From Lacticaseibacillus casei DSM 20011 = JCM 1134 = ATCC 393 (GTDB taxonomy: Bacteria > Bacillota > Bacilli > Lactobacillales > Lactobacillaceae): a DNA stretch of 64,000 nt. Position numbers and translations under genes: made by a program. A model generated the notes under the pieces. That model was not told the DNA's origin, did no database searches, and was given only the letters and a program-made list of their open reading frames with translations. The DNA lies in NCBI RefSeq assembly GCF_000829055.1, contig NZ_AP012544.1, positions 2,790,001-2,854,000 of the forward strand, given 5' to 3'. Shown here piece by piece: positions 54,498 through 63,345 of the stretch; position 1 is the first letter of the stretch; each line of letters begins with the position of its first letter.

Positions 54498-55742
54498 CTA
54501 GTAAAAGCGCGTCTGCTGTTCCTGTTTCTTCTTGTCTTGTTCACGTTCTCGATCCTGATCAGATTGGCGTTTTTGATATTCGCGTTTGGCTAACCGCTGT
54601 GCCTTGATATCGGCGTTGAAAATCTTCTGTAGGCCGTTCAAGTGATTGGCTACTGATGGTTGATGATGTGTTTGAGAAACAGCTTCTTGTTCGGTACGGT
54701 AAGCTGATATATCTTTTAAAATACTGTTACCCATCCGGGCATACAGTTCATGTAATTTGTTATCGGTGTAGTCTTGCGCACGGTTAGCTTCTTTTGTGCC
54801 ACTGCCATACAAGGCTTCACGAAAACGTGTTTCTTGTGCGAGTAGTTGTTTAAATTCACCCAACTCCTCAGGCTTACAACGCATCAAATAGTTTCGTGAC
54901 AAGGCATCTAACTGATCGCGATAGGGCTTCATGGCATTGTTGTTGTACTTCCAAAGACGGCGATCACGGGGCAAGCTTTTGACAAGCTCTTGATACCTAA
55001 CGGCAAAGTCTAGGCTGCTCTGATGACGCCAAACAGAACGCTGATCGGGTTGCAGTCGTTGACGAATGAGGTCACTGATCCGTGCAAGTGAACGATCGCG
55101 ATCAACCATTTCGTTAGCAAAGGCAGCTTTGAAATGGTTCAAGATCTTCTTGGGTACATAACCTTTGCGCTGCCATTCTTGATAGGTCTCACCGTGCCTA
55201 CCTTCAACCGTAACTCGTTTCCATTCACGGGTAGGTTGTGGCTCCACAATAGCAACGTGGATATGAATGTTGTCTGTGTTGCGGTGAATTGCAGCAGACC
55301 AAATAGCTGAATGTGCCATACCCATTTTGCTGGTAAAGTCGTTCATGGCGACCCGGGTAGCGTCACGCAACTTGGCTTCATCTAACAATTTGGTCTTCGG
55401 ATTGTAGACATTGTTTTCAGCTAGGAAGTCATTTCGGAAACTGAAGACGGACTGCCACATGACTGACTGATGTTTTTGTGCCACGGTGAATTGTTTTTTT
55501 AACTGAACGCGTTGTGTTGATGTTAGATGATCGTATTGATCAGTGAAGATGCCGGAAGACTTTTTCGGATTCTCCATGTAGTGGTTGTAGCCGTCAACTG
55601 ACAGAATGTTTTGTTGGTCAAAGTGATCAATCCGAATCGCCTCGTCTCGATCAATGTAGTTGATGTAGCTACCAAATTTTTTGGCATGGGCTGCGACAAA
55701 ATCAGTCACATTGACAATGCCCGGTGATACTCGACTAGGCAT
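54498..55742 (-). CDS. MobP-type plasmid relaxase (MobL-like)
   Basis: This 414-residue relaxase would nick the transfer origin and lead the strand into the recipient. It starts MPSRVSPGIVNVTDFVAAHA, the usual MobP2 opening, and carries the histidine motif AIHRNTDNIHIHVAIVEP, which binds the metal. The C-terminal half is charged and helical (RLAKREYQKRQSDQDRERE). GAGGTGG precedes the ATG, and it overlaps the upstream gene by eight bases. The nick site was not identified. Confidence 0.8.
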   Translation of the reverse strand: MPSRVSPGIVNVTDFVAAHAKKFGSYINYIDRDEAIRIDHFDQQNILSVDGYNHYMENPKKSSGIFTDQYDHLTSTQRVQLKKQFTVAQKHQSVMWQSVFSFRNDFLAENNVYNPKTKLLDEAKLRDATRVAMNDFTSKMGMAHSAIWSAAIHRNTDNIHIHVAIVEPQPTREWKRVTVEGRHGETYQEWQRKGYVPKKILNHFKAAFANEMVDRDRSLARISDLIRQRLQPDQRSVWRHQSSLDFAVRYQELVKSLPRDRRLWKYNNNAMKPYRDQLDALSRNYLMRCKPEELGEFKQLLAQETRFREALYGSGTKEANRAQDYTDNKLHELYARMGNSILKDISAYRTEQEAVSQTHHQPSVANHLNGLQKIFNADIKAQRLAKREYQKRQSDQDREREQDKKKQEQQTRFY

Positions 55743-56172
55743 CAGCACCACCACCTCGATGGTGTACTTGAGTCGTTTGGTGACGAATGTACTCGGTCTT
55801 AATTTGGTCACTGACAATCTTACGAGCAACCGTTGTTGGCTTCATTGTGTCATCGGGAATGGGCAAATTGTCCCAGCCGTTTTGAACGACAACACCGTCA
55901 AACAGTTTCAGTAAGACCAGCAAGTTTCGGTCGATAAAGTTAATCTTTCTTTCAAGCGGGGCAAGTGCGTTCTGAACACTCTCGCTGATGTTAGAGGCAC
56001 GCTCGTTAGCTTGGTCAAGTTGATTATTAAGCCGGTGCTCATCATCCAACAGTGACTTAATCGCTGCACTAAGGGTCTCAATTTGATGAGTCGTCATATA
56101 AGTTTTTAGTTCTTCATCTGAGGCTAACGCATCATCACTTGAGTCAACAAAAAATGTTTTCCTGGTTCGCAA
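55735..56172 (-). CDS. mobilisation operon protein with coiled coil
   Basis: This 145-residue protein has a central heptad-like helix (LDDEHRLNNQLDQANERASN) and a second amphipathic segment (LAPLERKINFIDRNLLVLLK). It starts at TTG with GGAGG seven bases upstream and overlaps the relaxase start. Position between a ribbon-helix-helix protein and the relaxase suggests a relaxosome role. I cannot name the family. Confidence 0.6.
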   Translation of the reverse strand: MRTRKTFFVDSSDDALASDEELKTYMTTHQIETLSAAIKSLLDDEHRLNNQLDQANERASNISESVQNALAPLERKINFIDRNLLVLLKLFDGVVVQNGWDNLPIPDDTMKPTTVARKIVSDQIKTEYIRHQTTQVHHRGGGADA

Positions 56173-56210
56173 AGTAATTCCTCCTAACGAAGTTGTTGAA
56201 GTTGTCGCAG

Positions 56211-56456
56211 TTAATGAAGCTGTTCGATCTCTTTACTAAGGTCTCGAAAAGCAGCCGTGTTTTGTTCAATGATGATTGCCATCTGTTTGGTTAGCTCGCG
56301 CAAATCTGACACATCACCGCTGAGTAAGTGACCGGTTGCATCATGATGAATAAGTTTGCGAAGATAGGCTTCTCGAGACAGATGAGCACGTTTAGCAGCG
56401 GATTCAATACCCGCCAAATCTTGCTCAGATAAATCTCTTACTTTTAATTCTGCCAT
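56211..56456 (-). CDS. MobC-like ribbon-helix-helix relaxosome protein
   Basis: This 81-residue protein has a MobC-like pattern: a short strand ELKVRDLSEQDLAGIESAAKR-type start, then AHLSREAYLRKLIHH, and a C-terminal helix with IIEQNTAAFRDL. MobC proteins bind near oriT and assist nicking. AAAGGAGG precedes the ATG, and the IS3 element at 56478 is inserted directly upstream of this site, separating the gene from its original promoter. Confidence 0.65.
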   Translation of the reverse strand: MAELKVRDLSEQDLAGIESAAKRAHLSREAYLRKLIHHDATGHLLSGDVSDLRELTKQMAIIIEQNTAAFRDLSKEIEQLH

Positions 56457-56537
56457 TCTTTTTTCCTCCTTTGGGTCTGTACTAGAATTTCGGACAGAAA
56501 CATAAGAGAATTGATTTATCCGAAAGGAGTCCTCAAA

Positions 56538-56819
56538 ATGACCTATTCACGCAATCGCTACGACCAAGATTTTAAGAAAAATGCGGTACGTTTGAGTTTT
56601 AACTCTTCCAAACCAGTTAAAATCATTGCCTCCGAACTTGGTGTTCCTGAAAGTGCCCTGTATCGTTGGCGGAAGCTATATACCGAAGATGGAAAGCAAA
56701 CGCCGCTTGCTTCTTTAGAAGCTGAGAACCGTGCCTTAAAACGTGAAAATGCCGAATTAGCATTGGAGCGTGATATGTTAAAAAAAGCCGCTGCCTACTT
56801 TGCCAGTCGCCAGAAGTAA
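56538..56819 (+). CDS. IS3-family transposase OrfA
   Basis: This 93-residue protein opens MTYSRNRYDQDFKKNAVRL, followed by the HTH segment PVKIIASELGVPESALYRWR and a leucine zipper (ENRALKRENAELALERDML). It regulates and, fused to OrfB by frameshifting, forms the transposase. AAAGGAG lies before the ATG at 56538. The A-rich GTTAAAAAAAG near the end is the likely slippery site. Confidence 0.85.
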   Translation: MTYSRNRYDQDFKKNAVRLSFNSSKPVKIIASELGVPESALYRWRKLYTEDGKQTPLASLEAENRALKRENAELALERDMLKKAAAYFASRQK

Positions 56820-56842
56820 CCCCCAGCGATAAGTATGCTTTT

Positions 56843-57700
56843 ATGTTGAGGGAAACCTCTGTTTCTGTGGTAAGGTGGGCGCGTTTGTTAGACGTATCAA
56901 CGAGTGGTTATTATGCTTGGCGGAGAGCTTTGCCAAAGCGAAACGCCAAAGAAGGGCAATATCGTCAACGAATCAAACACTTTTTTGATCAAGGACAGGG
57001 CACTTACGGGCCCAAACGCATCTGCGGTTTATTGCGTAAAAATGGTAATAAAGCTTCCTATCACCGAGTTGCCCGTCTGATGGCTGATGCCGGTCTGTAT
57101 TCAACGCTACGTTGTCGTCATCCGAAGAGTTTGACCGATAGCCGCCTTGCTCGTCAAGGTGATTATCCCAATCTAGTGAAACACCAATCTTTTAAGCCGT
57201 TTGAAGCCTTATCAAGTGACATTACACAGACGACAACATCAGAAGGAAAAGCTTACATTTGCCAAATAAGGGATTTGAACAGCAACCTAGTGTTAGCTCA
57301 TCAAATATCCAATCATATGGACACGGATTTAGTCTTAGCGACACTTAAACAAGCCCACCAAAGGTGGGCTTTGCCAGAAACGTGTATTTTTCATAGTGAC
57401 CGTGGTAGCCAATACACGGCCAAAGCAGTGACAAAGTTGGTCAACCAATATCATTGGCAACGTAGCTTCTCAGCATTGGGAAAACCGGGTGATAACGCTT
57501 GGAGCGAAAGCTTCTTTGCCATCATGAAGAAAGAGCTCATTTATCAGATACAATTTAAAGATATCAATGATCTGAGAGCGCAAGTCTTCGCTTACATCGA
57601 GACCTTTTACAACCGCGTAAGGGTACAAGCACGCTTAGACTATCTTGCACCAGTAGCATGGCTTTCCTTGTATGACCAAGCTTCACAAAAAGTCGCTTAG
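56843..57700 (+). CDS. IS3-family transposase OrfB
   Basis: This 285-residue frame is the integrase part with HTH_21 (GTYGPKRICGLLRKNG) and the rve DDE core: LSSDITQTTTSEGKAYIC, FHSDRGSQYTAKAV and SESFFAIMKKELIYQ. It is normally made as an OrfAB fusion. It appears intact. Confidence 0.85.
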   Translation: MLRETSVSVVRWARLLDVSTSGYYAWRRALPKRNAKEGQYRQRIKHFFDQGQGTYGPKRICGLLRKNGNKASYHRVARLMADAGLYSTLRCRHPKSLTDSRLARQGDYPNLVKHQSFKPFEALSSDITQTTTSEGKAYICQIRDLNSNLVLAHQISNHMDTDLVLATLKQAHQRWALPETCIFHSDRGSQYTAKAVTKLVNQYHWQRSFSALGKPGDNAWSESFFAIMKKELIYQIQFKDINDLRAQVFAYIETFYNRVRVQARLDYLAPVAWLSLYDQASQKVA

Positions 57701-57756
57701 CAAACTGTCCGAAAAAGTGTTGACTTCCCTTTAAAAATATGACACTAACGAAAACG

Positions 57757-57936
57757 TCACTGATTTGATAGCCACGCTTCCAAAATATTTGACTTGTTGA
57801 CCCTTAGATTGTACTTAGCAAGTTCCGGATTTTGATTTAGTTCCCGTTTCTTTTCAGCTACCAACTGATCCAACTTTGCGATTGCCTGATCGCTCAAGGT
57901 CATCATGACTCGACGTGTTTCGTTTTGTTTATCCAT
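57757..57936 (-). CDS. small ribbon-helix-helix-type DNA-binding protein, 59 aa
   Basis: The protein reads MDKQNETRRVMMTLSDQAIA, then a helix with EKKRELNQN and SNILEAWLSNQ at the end, a pattern of small RHH regulators. AAGGAGG lies upstream of the ATG at 57936; the longer frame has no site. It was probably the first gene of the mob operon before the IS3 insertion and may bind the repeats at 58.2-58.4 kb. Confidence 0.6.
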   Translation of the reverse strand: MDKQNETRRVMMTLSDQAIAKLDQLVAEKKRELNQNPELAKYNLRVNKSNILEAWLSNQ

Positions 57937-58192
57937 CTCAAGACCTCCTTCACGGTGAAGATGAATTGTCATCTGGAAATCCGTTACACTGCAAAATTGC
58001 ATCATGTTACCGGACGATTTTTGGTAAACAGTTGCGACTACTCTGGTCAAAACGTGATCGTTATTCACCAGGAAAACGATCAGAAAAATCTAAGTTGCGA
58101 ACCAACCAACCTCAAAAATGGCCCGATCGAAACAAGCGTATTTTTAGGGTGATCTGACACGTCCCTAAATAAAGAAAGAGCATAAGGTAAAA

Positions 58193-58246
58193 CTGACCCC
58201 AAAAGTGGGGTAAACCGCAGTGCGGTTTGATTTATGGCGGGGTCAG
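58193..58246. repeat. nested hairpin, candidate oriT or origin structure
   Basis: CTGACCCC (58193-58200) pairs with GGGGTCAG (58239-58246) and encloses AAACCGCA-G-TGCGGTTT (58212-58228). An alternative stem CCCCA/TGGGG (58197-58210) competes with the outer one. It lies in the 590-bp gap between the mob and transfer operons, where oriT is expected. Confidence 0.5.
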
Positions 58247-58260
58247 AGTTTAATGCTAAC

Positions 58261-58397
58261 GTGGAGCGATCCTTGATTTACTCCACGTGAAAAAATTGCG
58301 AACGTGTAGTAAAACGCGTTTTACTACACGTGGATTATGCCTGTCGTGACAAGGAATAGCGCCGTCTACGTGTAGTAAATGACGTTTTACTCCACCT
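58261..58397. repeat. five copies of a 12-bp motif as inverted pairs
   Basis: The half-site ACGTG(T/G)AGTAAA occurs at 58302-58313 and 58368-58379 on the plus strand, and inverted at 58278-58289, 58320-58331 and 58386-58397 (last copy one mismatch). The middle pair forms a perfect 30-bp palindrome (58302-58331). This is a likely operator, centromere-like or relaxosome-binding array. Confidence 0.6.
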
Positions 58398-58529
58398 GAG
58401 CAAGAATATTCGCTTTTTGGTCATAAACGAGCACTTTTTGGTGTTGCAACGTTCACAACTCACTAGTGACTTGACGACAACACGAAGTACACACTACGAG
58501 TTGCACTAACTGCAAGCGCACATGTGCAC

Positions 58530-59339
58530 TCAATGATGAGTGTAATGTTGATAGTGCTTCTCGTAACTTTGAAGATTGTTCTGGGCCACCTTAATGGCAC
58601 TTTGCGTGTCGCTGATGTCCTGTTTCTTGTCTTGTATATTCGTCTCGGTTTGCGTCATGCGTTGTTCAGTTGCTTGCTTTTGTTTGCCGACTTGCAAGTT
58701 GGCGGTGTCTTTTTGACGATCTAAACTAGTCTTCAAAATTTGCAGATCATGATTGTATTGGACCAGCTTCTTTTCTAAGGAGGCGACTCGGTCGGTCGTG
58801 TTACTACGTAAAATCTTGAGGTAGTCTTTAAGATAAACGCCTTCTGTTAGGGACATCACCTTGGCTGGATGGCGAAGGTCTAGGAGAACGAAATCAATGG
58901 CACTCGTGACCCCTGACAGGTCTTTTTTCGAACCTAGTTTGACAAACAAGCGGCCATTGTTGATCGCACTTTTCTTAAGCTTGACCACGTAATAATCATC
59001 GGCAATCTGTTTCAATTGGGTATGGAAGTCACTGCCGCTATGTGTCCTTTTAGTCACGACGACAGTCGTTAAAGGTGCCAGTGGGTCGATGGTGTTCTTG
59101 GTAACATAGAAGTACATGGCGGCGTTTTGCTTGTCCGTATCGACCCCAGCAAATTGAAATTGGTTGTTGCCTTGATCGAAGGTCTGACCAAGGCTGATTT
59201 GTTTGTTGTCGGTTTGACGAGGCCATAAAACGATCGCAAAAATGAGCAAAGAAAAAGCTGCTAGGAGAATGCCAAGCAGTTTGACGTAGCGAAGACTGTA
59301 CTTGTTTTTGTCTTGAAAGTGAATACCTTGATTCATCAT
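58530..59339 (-). CDS. transfer-operon membrane protein with C-terminal coiled coil
   Basis: This 269-residue protein has one membrane helix near residues 17-40 (LLGILLAAFSLLIFAIVLW), an extracellular domain and a long coiled coil at the C-terminus (VASLEKKLVQYNHDLQILKT onward). The ATG at 59339 follows the stop of the thioredoxin-like gene by one base. Its place in the operon marks it as a conjugation component of unknown type. Confidence 0.6.
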   Translation of the reverse strand: MMNQGIHFQDKNKYSLRYVKLLGILLAAFSLLIFAIVLWPRQTDNKQISLGQTFDQGNNQFQFAGVDTDKQNAAMYFYVTKNTIDPLAPLTTVVVTKRTHSGSDFHTQLKQIADDYYVVKLKKSAINNGRLFVKLGSKKDLSGVTSAIDFVLLDLRHPAKVMSLTEGVYLKDYLKILRSNTTDRVASLEKKLVQYNHDLQILKTSLDRQKDTANLQVGKQKQATEQRMTQTETNIQDKKQDISDTQSAIKVAQNNLQSYEKHYQHYTHH

Positions 59340-59340
59340 T

Positions 59341-59748
59341 TTAATGTTCACCTGCCTTGCCACCAGCCAGCACTTTGTCGATTTGCTGCTCTTGATGACC
59401 GGTGTACTGCGTCACCACTTTGCCCTTTTTATAATGAACTAGGGTCGGTACTTTCGTGATGCCTAACGCTGCTGCCGCTTCTCTGTTTTGCTCATTAGCA
59501 ACGCTGGCAAACTTGAGTTGTCCGGTCACTGACCGCCAGAAGTAAGTGCGATAAACTTGTTGGCACACTGGACACGTAGGACTGTAGTAGAGAATATATT
59601 GATCCTTCTTTTGTGCATTGATAGTGATCGGTGTTGCCACATTGATCATTGCCTTTGGTGCGTATACATAGAACGCTGATAGAGAAGCCGTAGCGATGAC
59701 AATACCTATCACCGTATTGATGAGGAAATGTCTAAACGGATGCTTCAC
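59341..59748 (-). CDS. membrane-anchored thioredoxin-like transfer protein
   Basis: This 135-residue protein has an N-terminal membrane anchor (LINTVIGIVIATASLSAFYVY) and a thioredoxin fold with the redox motif YSPTCPVCQQVY and the cis-proline loop ITKVPTLVHY. It would assist disulfide formation or reduction in surface-exposed conjugation proteins. It overlaps the upstream gene by four bases. Similar proteins occur in pSK41-like transfer operons. Confidence 0.75.
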   Translation of the reverse strand: MKHPFRHFLINTVIGIVIATASLSAFYVYAPKAMINVATPITINAQKKDQYILYYSPTCPVCQQVYRTYFWRSVTGQLKFASVANEQNREAAAALGITKVPTLVHYKKGKVVTQYTGHQEQQIDKVLAGGKAGEH

Positions 59749-60389
59749 GGTGTCACCCCCGATAGTGCGCGGTTAGAATCAAAGGCAGCTAATTTGTAGT
59801 CATTGCCAACCTTCCTGACCGTGCCTTGAAAAACCATCGTGGTTTTCTTATTTGTGTTGGTCTTGTTGTTACCAAGTTCATAACGTGCCATTAACAAGTA
59901 GTCGTCACCCTGTGGGGTGACATAAACGCGCAGATCGTTAATCGTTGATTCTTGAAACCCATTTGCGCTAATGGGTGTATCACGATCAGGCATGAAACTT
60001 TGGATCGCCTCACCCGTTAGGTAAAGTTTCATGGCTTCATACTGACCCATTGTGGTGGCCGTTTTAGGCGAGTACATGCCTTGCAACAGACCATTCATCA
60101 TTGCTGTGATCTTCTGTGTTGTGTCTGTTAGATTGTCTGATTGAGATGATGTCGTAGTCGATTTTTTACTAGCGTTATCAGCTTGATTTGACGCACGATC
60201 GGCCTGGTTAGAAAGCTTGAGCGCCTCTAATTGCGTCTCTAATGATCTCTTTTTAGACGCCATGGTACGGAGTTCTTGTTTCTGCTGACTGATATTTTTG
60301 TTGGCTGTATTGGCTGACGTCCAGCCATAGGCACCGGCACCAAGTGCGATGATCATCATGACACTGACCAGTATTGTTTTACGATTCAT
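59745..60389 (-). CDS. transfer protein, VirB8-like fold suspected
   Basis: This 214-residue protein has an N-terminal membrane helix (ILVSVMMIIALGAGAYGW), a coiled-coil stem (SQQKQELRTMASKKRSLET), a Ser/Asn-rich linker and a C-terminal soluble domain of about 115 residues (GQYEAMKLYLTGEAIQSFMP onward). This topology fits VirB8/TcpC-like scaffold proteins of Gram-positive type IV systems. The assignment rests on layout and context. Confidence 0.55.
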   Translation of the reverse strand: MNRKTILVSVMMIIALGAGAYGWTSANTANKNISQQKQELRTMASKKRSLETQLEALKLSNQADRASNQADNASKKSTTTSSQSDNLTDTTQKITAMMNGLLQGMYSPKTATTMGQYEAMKLYLTGEAIQSFMPDRDTPISANGFQESTINDLRVYVTPQGDDYLLMARYELGNNKTNTNKKTTMVFQGTVRKVGNDYKLAAFDSNRALSGVTP

Positions 60390-60404
60390 GTTTACCTCCT
60401 TGTT

Positions 60405-61415
60405 CTATGGTCTGACTGCAAAGTCTGGTTCATAGTCTTTATAGGGACGAATGTGACAGACGTCATTGGGTTCAGGTTCCTCGATCACTTGACCATCACC
60501 AGCGTAAAAAGCAATATGATGTGACGCGCCATGAGCGCCATAAAAGATCATATCGCCTGGCTGTAATTCACTCATGACAGGTTTGCCGCCGTTGAATAGC
60601 ATCGTACCTTTGCTTTCCAGTGACACCGTGTATTGTGGGTAAGATTTATGCGTGACCTGCATTAAGACGTAACCAACAAAGCCAGAACAGTCCATGCCAG
60701 TCGCTGGGGATTTGCCACCCCAGACATAGGGAACGCCAAGATATTTCTTCGCTTCGGTAATGATGGCACTACCGTTACCCACACTTCCAGCGCCAGAGTT
60801 GCACGTCGTTGCCAATGTGGCACTGGCATCTGCTCCAAATTCAAGCATTGTTTTTTTGACAGATGGTACCCAGCTGGCATTTAGTCCCGTGGGATCGTTA
60901 GCCGCACCCACAGGACAGTAGACCGAACCAAGCTTCTCAACCGTTGATAACTGTCGCTCGACAACCAGGTTATGCAAGGTGGCCGCCGTTGCGTCGATGC
61001 CTGCTTCAATAGTCGGATATGAAATGATGGTGCTACCTGACATCTGGCCTGACGGATTGTTTTGATTACGCACGGCCGAACTTTTTCCCCACCCACTTTC
61101 GTGTCCCATGATGGACGCAAAAAGAGCAGGCGAAACGCCTGCCTTGTTTGCTGCTTTGATAGTGTAGTCAGCTTCATCTTTGAGCACGCCACTCGTAAAA
61201 TATTTGGCCCATGCTTGCTGATAGGTGTCTTTGTTGAAATTACCCGTGGCCGAAATACTACCGGTAATATCGCAGTCGCTACCGCCACCTTTCTTATCGT
61301 TCAACCCAGCAAACATGGCTGCAATGAGGACCATGAACAAAACAAAAAGCAGTACGAAACTGCTTAAGCTTCCAAAGATCAAACGCAACAACCAACGTTT
61401 GCTAAGAGTTTTCAC
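60405..61415 (-). CDS. CwlT/TrsG-like bifunctional cell-wall hydrolase
   Basis: This protein of about 336 residues has a membrane anchor (LIFGSLSSFVLLFVLFMVLI), a lysozyme/glucosaminidase-like domain (ALFASIMGHESGWGKSSAVR with catalytic Glu) and a C-terminal NlpC/P60 peptidase (GVPYVWGGKSPATGMDCSGF with Cys, and HGASHHIAFYAGDG with His). It opens the peptidoglycan locally for the conjugation channel. I choose a GTG at 61415 just after the VirB4 stop; an ATG at 61442 is the alternative. Confidence 0.85.
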   Translation of the reverse strand: MKTLSKRWLLRLIFGSLSSFVLLFVLFMVLIAAMFAGLNDKKGGGSDCDITGSISATGNFNKDTYQQAWAKYFTSGVLKDEADYTIKAANKAGVSPALFASIMGHESGWGKSSAVRNQNNPSGQMSGSTIISYPTIEAGIDATAATLHNLVVERQLSTVEKLGSVYCPVGAANDPTGLNASWVPSVKKTMLEFGADASATLATTCNSGAGSVGNGSAIITEAKKYLGVPYVWGGKSPATGMDCSGFVGYVLMQVTHKSYPQYTVSLESKGTMLFNGGKPVMSELQPGDMIFYGAHGASHHIAFYAGDGQVIEEPEPNDVCHIRPYKDYEPDFAVRP

Positions 61416-61416
61416 A

Positions 61417-63345
61417 TCAGGCACCACCCTTGAAGATGGCAAGTTCTTGCTTCGTCACCTGGAAGTGCATATGCAGTTTTTCAGATCCTAGGAGGAACAT
61501 GGCTTCACCTTTATCAAACTTAGGAATCTGTAAAAACTCGCTAGGTGACAGAATATCACCTAACAACTGGCGCAAAATACGTGGGTTCTTTTCTGTTCCA
61601 ATGGTTGTCGCATCATGCTTCAAAACAATCTTGTATTGGCATAAGGTATAAATCTGCCTGAGCGCATTAATGGCGCTGACTGTGTCTCGGTCTTGCGCAT
61701 TATCACCGCTAGGAAACATTCGCTCCAACCGCTGTGTTGCTAAGCAAATGGCGCCAAAGGCTTTACGATCTTCTGACATGATTCGGACAAACAGATCGGC
61801 CACATAAGCCTTTTTGGTGTTCAACAAAGTGTGACATTCATCAACGACCAATAAGAAGTGGTGAATATCCTCAAGCGATCGCTCACCGTCATCAAACGCC
61901 TTCTTTTCAATCCGTCCTTGTTTCATACAAACGTTGTAACTTGAGATCAGCGCATTATAAATCTGCAAGTCCTGTACTTCTTCTGGGTAAGAATCTGCAA
62001 GCGCTGAAAGGTCATAGGAAACCACCAACTCCCCGTCATAATCAGGCAAGGTAGAATGCACATCAAACAATTCGCCATAAGTCTTCCGCAAATTGTTAAG
62101 GGTGACATAGATATGATCTAGCAGTTTCTTTTCCATATCGTCTGTGCGGTTTTGGCGTTTTTGATCAACAAAGTCAATGAGTTGACTGAGCGTGGGATAA
62201 TCATTGGCGTCTCGTTCCGTAATAAAAGGCTTCTGAGTTAAGCCAATGCTGTCCCCCAGAATCCCTAGTTGACGATACAAGCCGTCGCATTGGGTTGCGA
62301 AGTATTGTGCTTCCTGACCGCTGGCATCGTGATTAAACAAGCGATATTTCACACTCAAGTCCTTGAGATGAGCTTTGTAACTGCCAACTGGGTCAACTTC
62401 GTTGCTATCACCCACGGTCACACTTGGATAAACCTGCAGCAGATTGATTGTGCCGTAACGACCATCTAAACTAACGACCTTCCCGCCTAGAGCGTGCACC
62501 GTGTCTCTAAACTCACCGGATCGATCAAAGATACGTACTAGATCACTCCTAATCGCACGCTCCCAAATAATCTTTTTGAGCTGCGTTGATTTACCTGATC
62601 CCAGGTCACCACTCAAAAACAGATTGTAGTAAGTTCGCTGCTTGTCGACTAAAAACTGATCCCAATAGACGGTGCCGCCAGTCTGTGTGTAGCCAAAATA
62701 AGACCCAAACGGGTCATTTAAAGAAGTCTGATTATGCGCAAAACTTAAACCTAAAACTTCTCCGCTCAACGGAATTCCTTCGCGTGCATTCTTCAAGTAC
62801 CGCTGTTCACCAGCAGGTAGAAACATCGCCTGATACTCTTCCATGCCTTCACCGAGAAAAACGGAAGCTTTGAAGCTCATTTTGCGAATCTGCTTCACGA
62901 CTTCATTTACTTTACGTTCCAATTGATCACGAGTTGCCGCATAACAATACACTCGAATGTAGGTTTGCCTGATGACCTCACCGTCTTTACGTAGTGCTAA
63001 GCTCAATGATCGCAGCGGATCAATTTCATTTTGAATCTCATCGGCATCGGCAATATTCTTCGCATGATCTAATTGCACCGTCAGTTCTGTAATAGCTTCC
63101 GCAATGTTGTCAACGAAGTCCGCCTTGGTATTGTTGACCGTATCTACCGTTGTTGTCACGCCGGGGATCTCAGTAATACCTGTGAGCCAAAAGTCGCTGA
63201 ACTCCTCCGGAATATCAAAAATATGGATCGTCGTCATATAGTGATCACCCATATTCAGATAAAGTTCGTTTCGCGTATCAATACCGCCTGCAGGCTGTGT
63301 TTTGAAAACAAAGTGCTGATCTAAATCAAGCTTCTTCAGTTTCAC
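61417..63345 (-). CDS. VirB4/TrsE-family conjugation ATPase
   Basis: This 642-residue ATPase powers the type IV secretion channel. The Walker A GDLGSGKST is about residues 246-254, the Walker B FLLVVDECHTLL and the family's LATQRLERMFPSG follow. The N-terminal part (STVDTVNNTKADFVDN-type region, LGLSFAHNQTSLNDPFGSYFG) is the TrsE-type lead. Two GTGs compete as start; the one at 63345 is better spaced from GGAGGTGA. It overlaps the TrsD-like gene. Confidence 0.88.
   Translation of the reverse strand: MKLKKLDLDQHFVFKTQPAGGIDTRNELYLNMGDHYMTTIHIFDIPEEFSDFWLTGITEIPGVTTTVDTVNNTKADFVDNIAEAITELTVQLDHAKNIADADEIQNEIDPLRSLSLALRKDGEVIRQTYIRVYCYAATRDQLERKVNEVVKQIRKMSFKASVFLGEGMEEYQAMFLPAGEQRYLKNAREGIPLSGEVLGLSFAHNQTSLNDPFGSYFGYTQTGGTVYWDQFLVDKQRTYYNLFLSGDLGSGKSTQLKKIIWERAIRSDLVRIFDRSGEFRDTVHALGGKVVSLDGRYGTINLLQVYPSVTVGDSNEVDPVGSYKAHLKDLSVKYRLFNHDASGQEAQYFATQCDGLYRQLGILGDSIGLTQKPFITERDANDYPTLSQLIDFVDQKRQNRTDDMEKKLLDHIYVTLNNLRKTYGELFDVHSTLPDYDGELVVSYDLSALADSYPEEVQDLQIYNALISSYNVCMKQGRIEKKAFDDGERSLEDIHHFLLVVDECHTLLNTKKAYVADLFVRIMSEDRKAFGAICLATQRLERMFPSGDNAQDRDTVSAINALRQIYTLCQYKIVLKHDATTIGTEKNPRILRQLLGDILSPSEFLQIPKFDKGEAMFLLGSEKLHMHFQVTKQELAIFKGGA

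Larger units (their letters stand above)
56478..57723 (+). mobile_element. IS3-family element inside the mobilisation operon
   Basis: The ends share TTTCGGACAG (left) and CTGTCCGAAA (right) as inverted repeats; outer bases are less certain by a few positions. It holds two transposase frames on the plus strand, opposite to the mob genes. It is a different IS3 subgroup from the copy at 23.4 kb. Confidence 0.75.
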
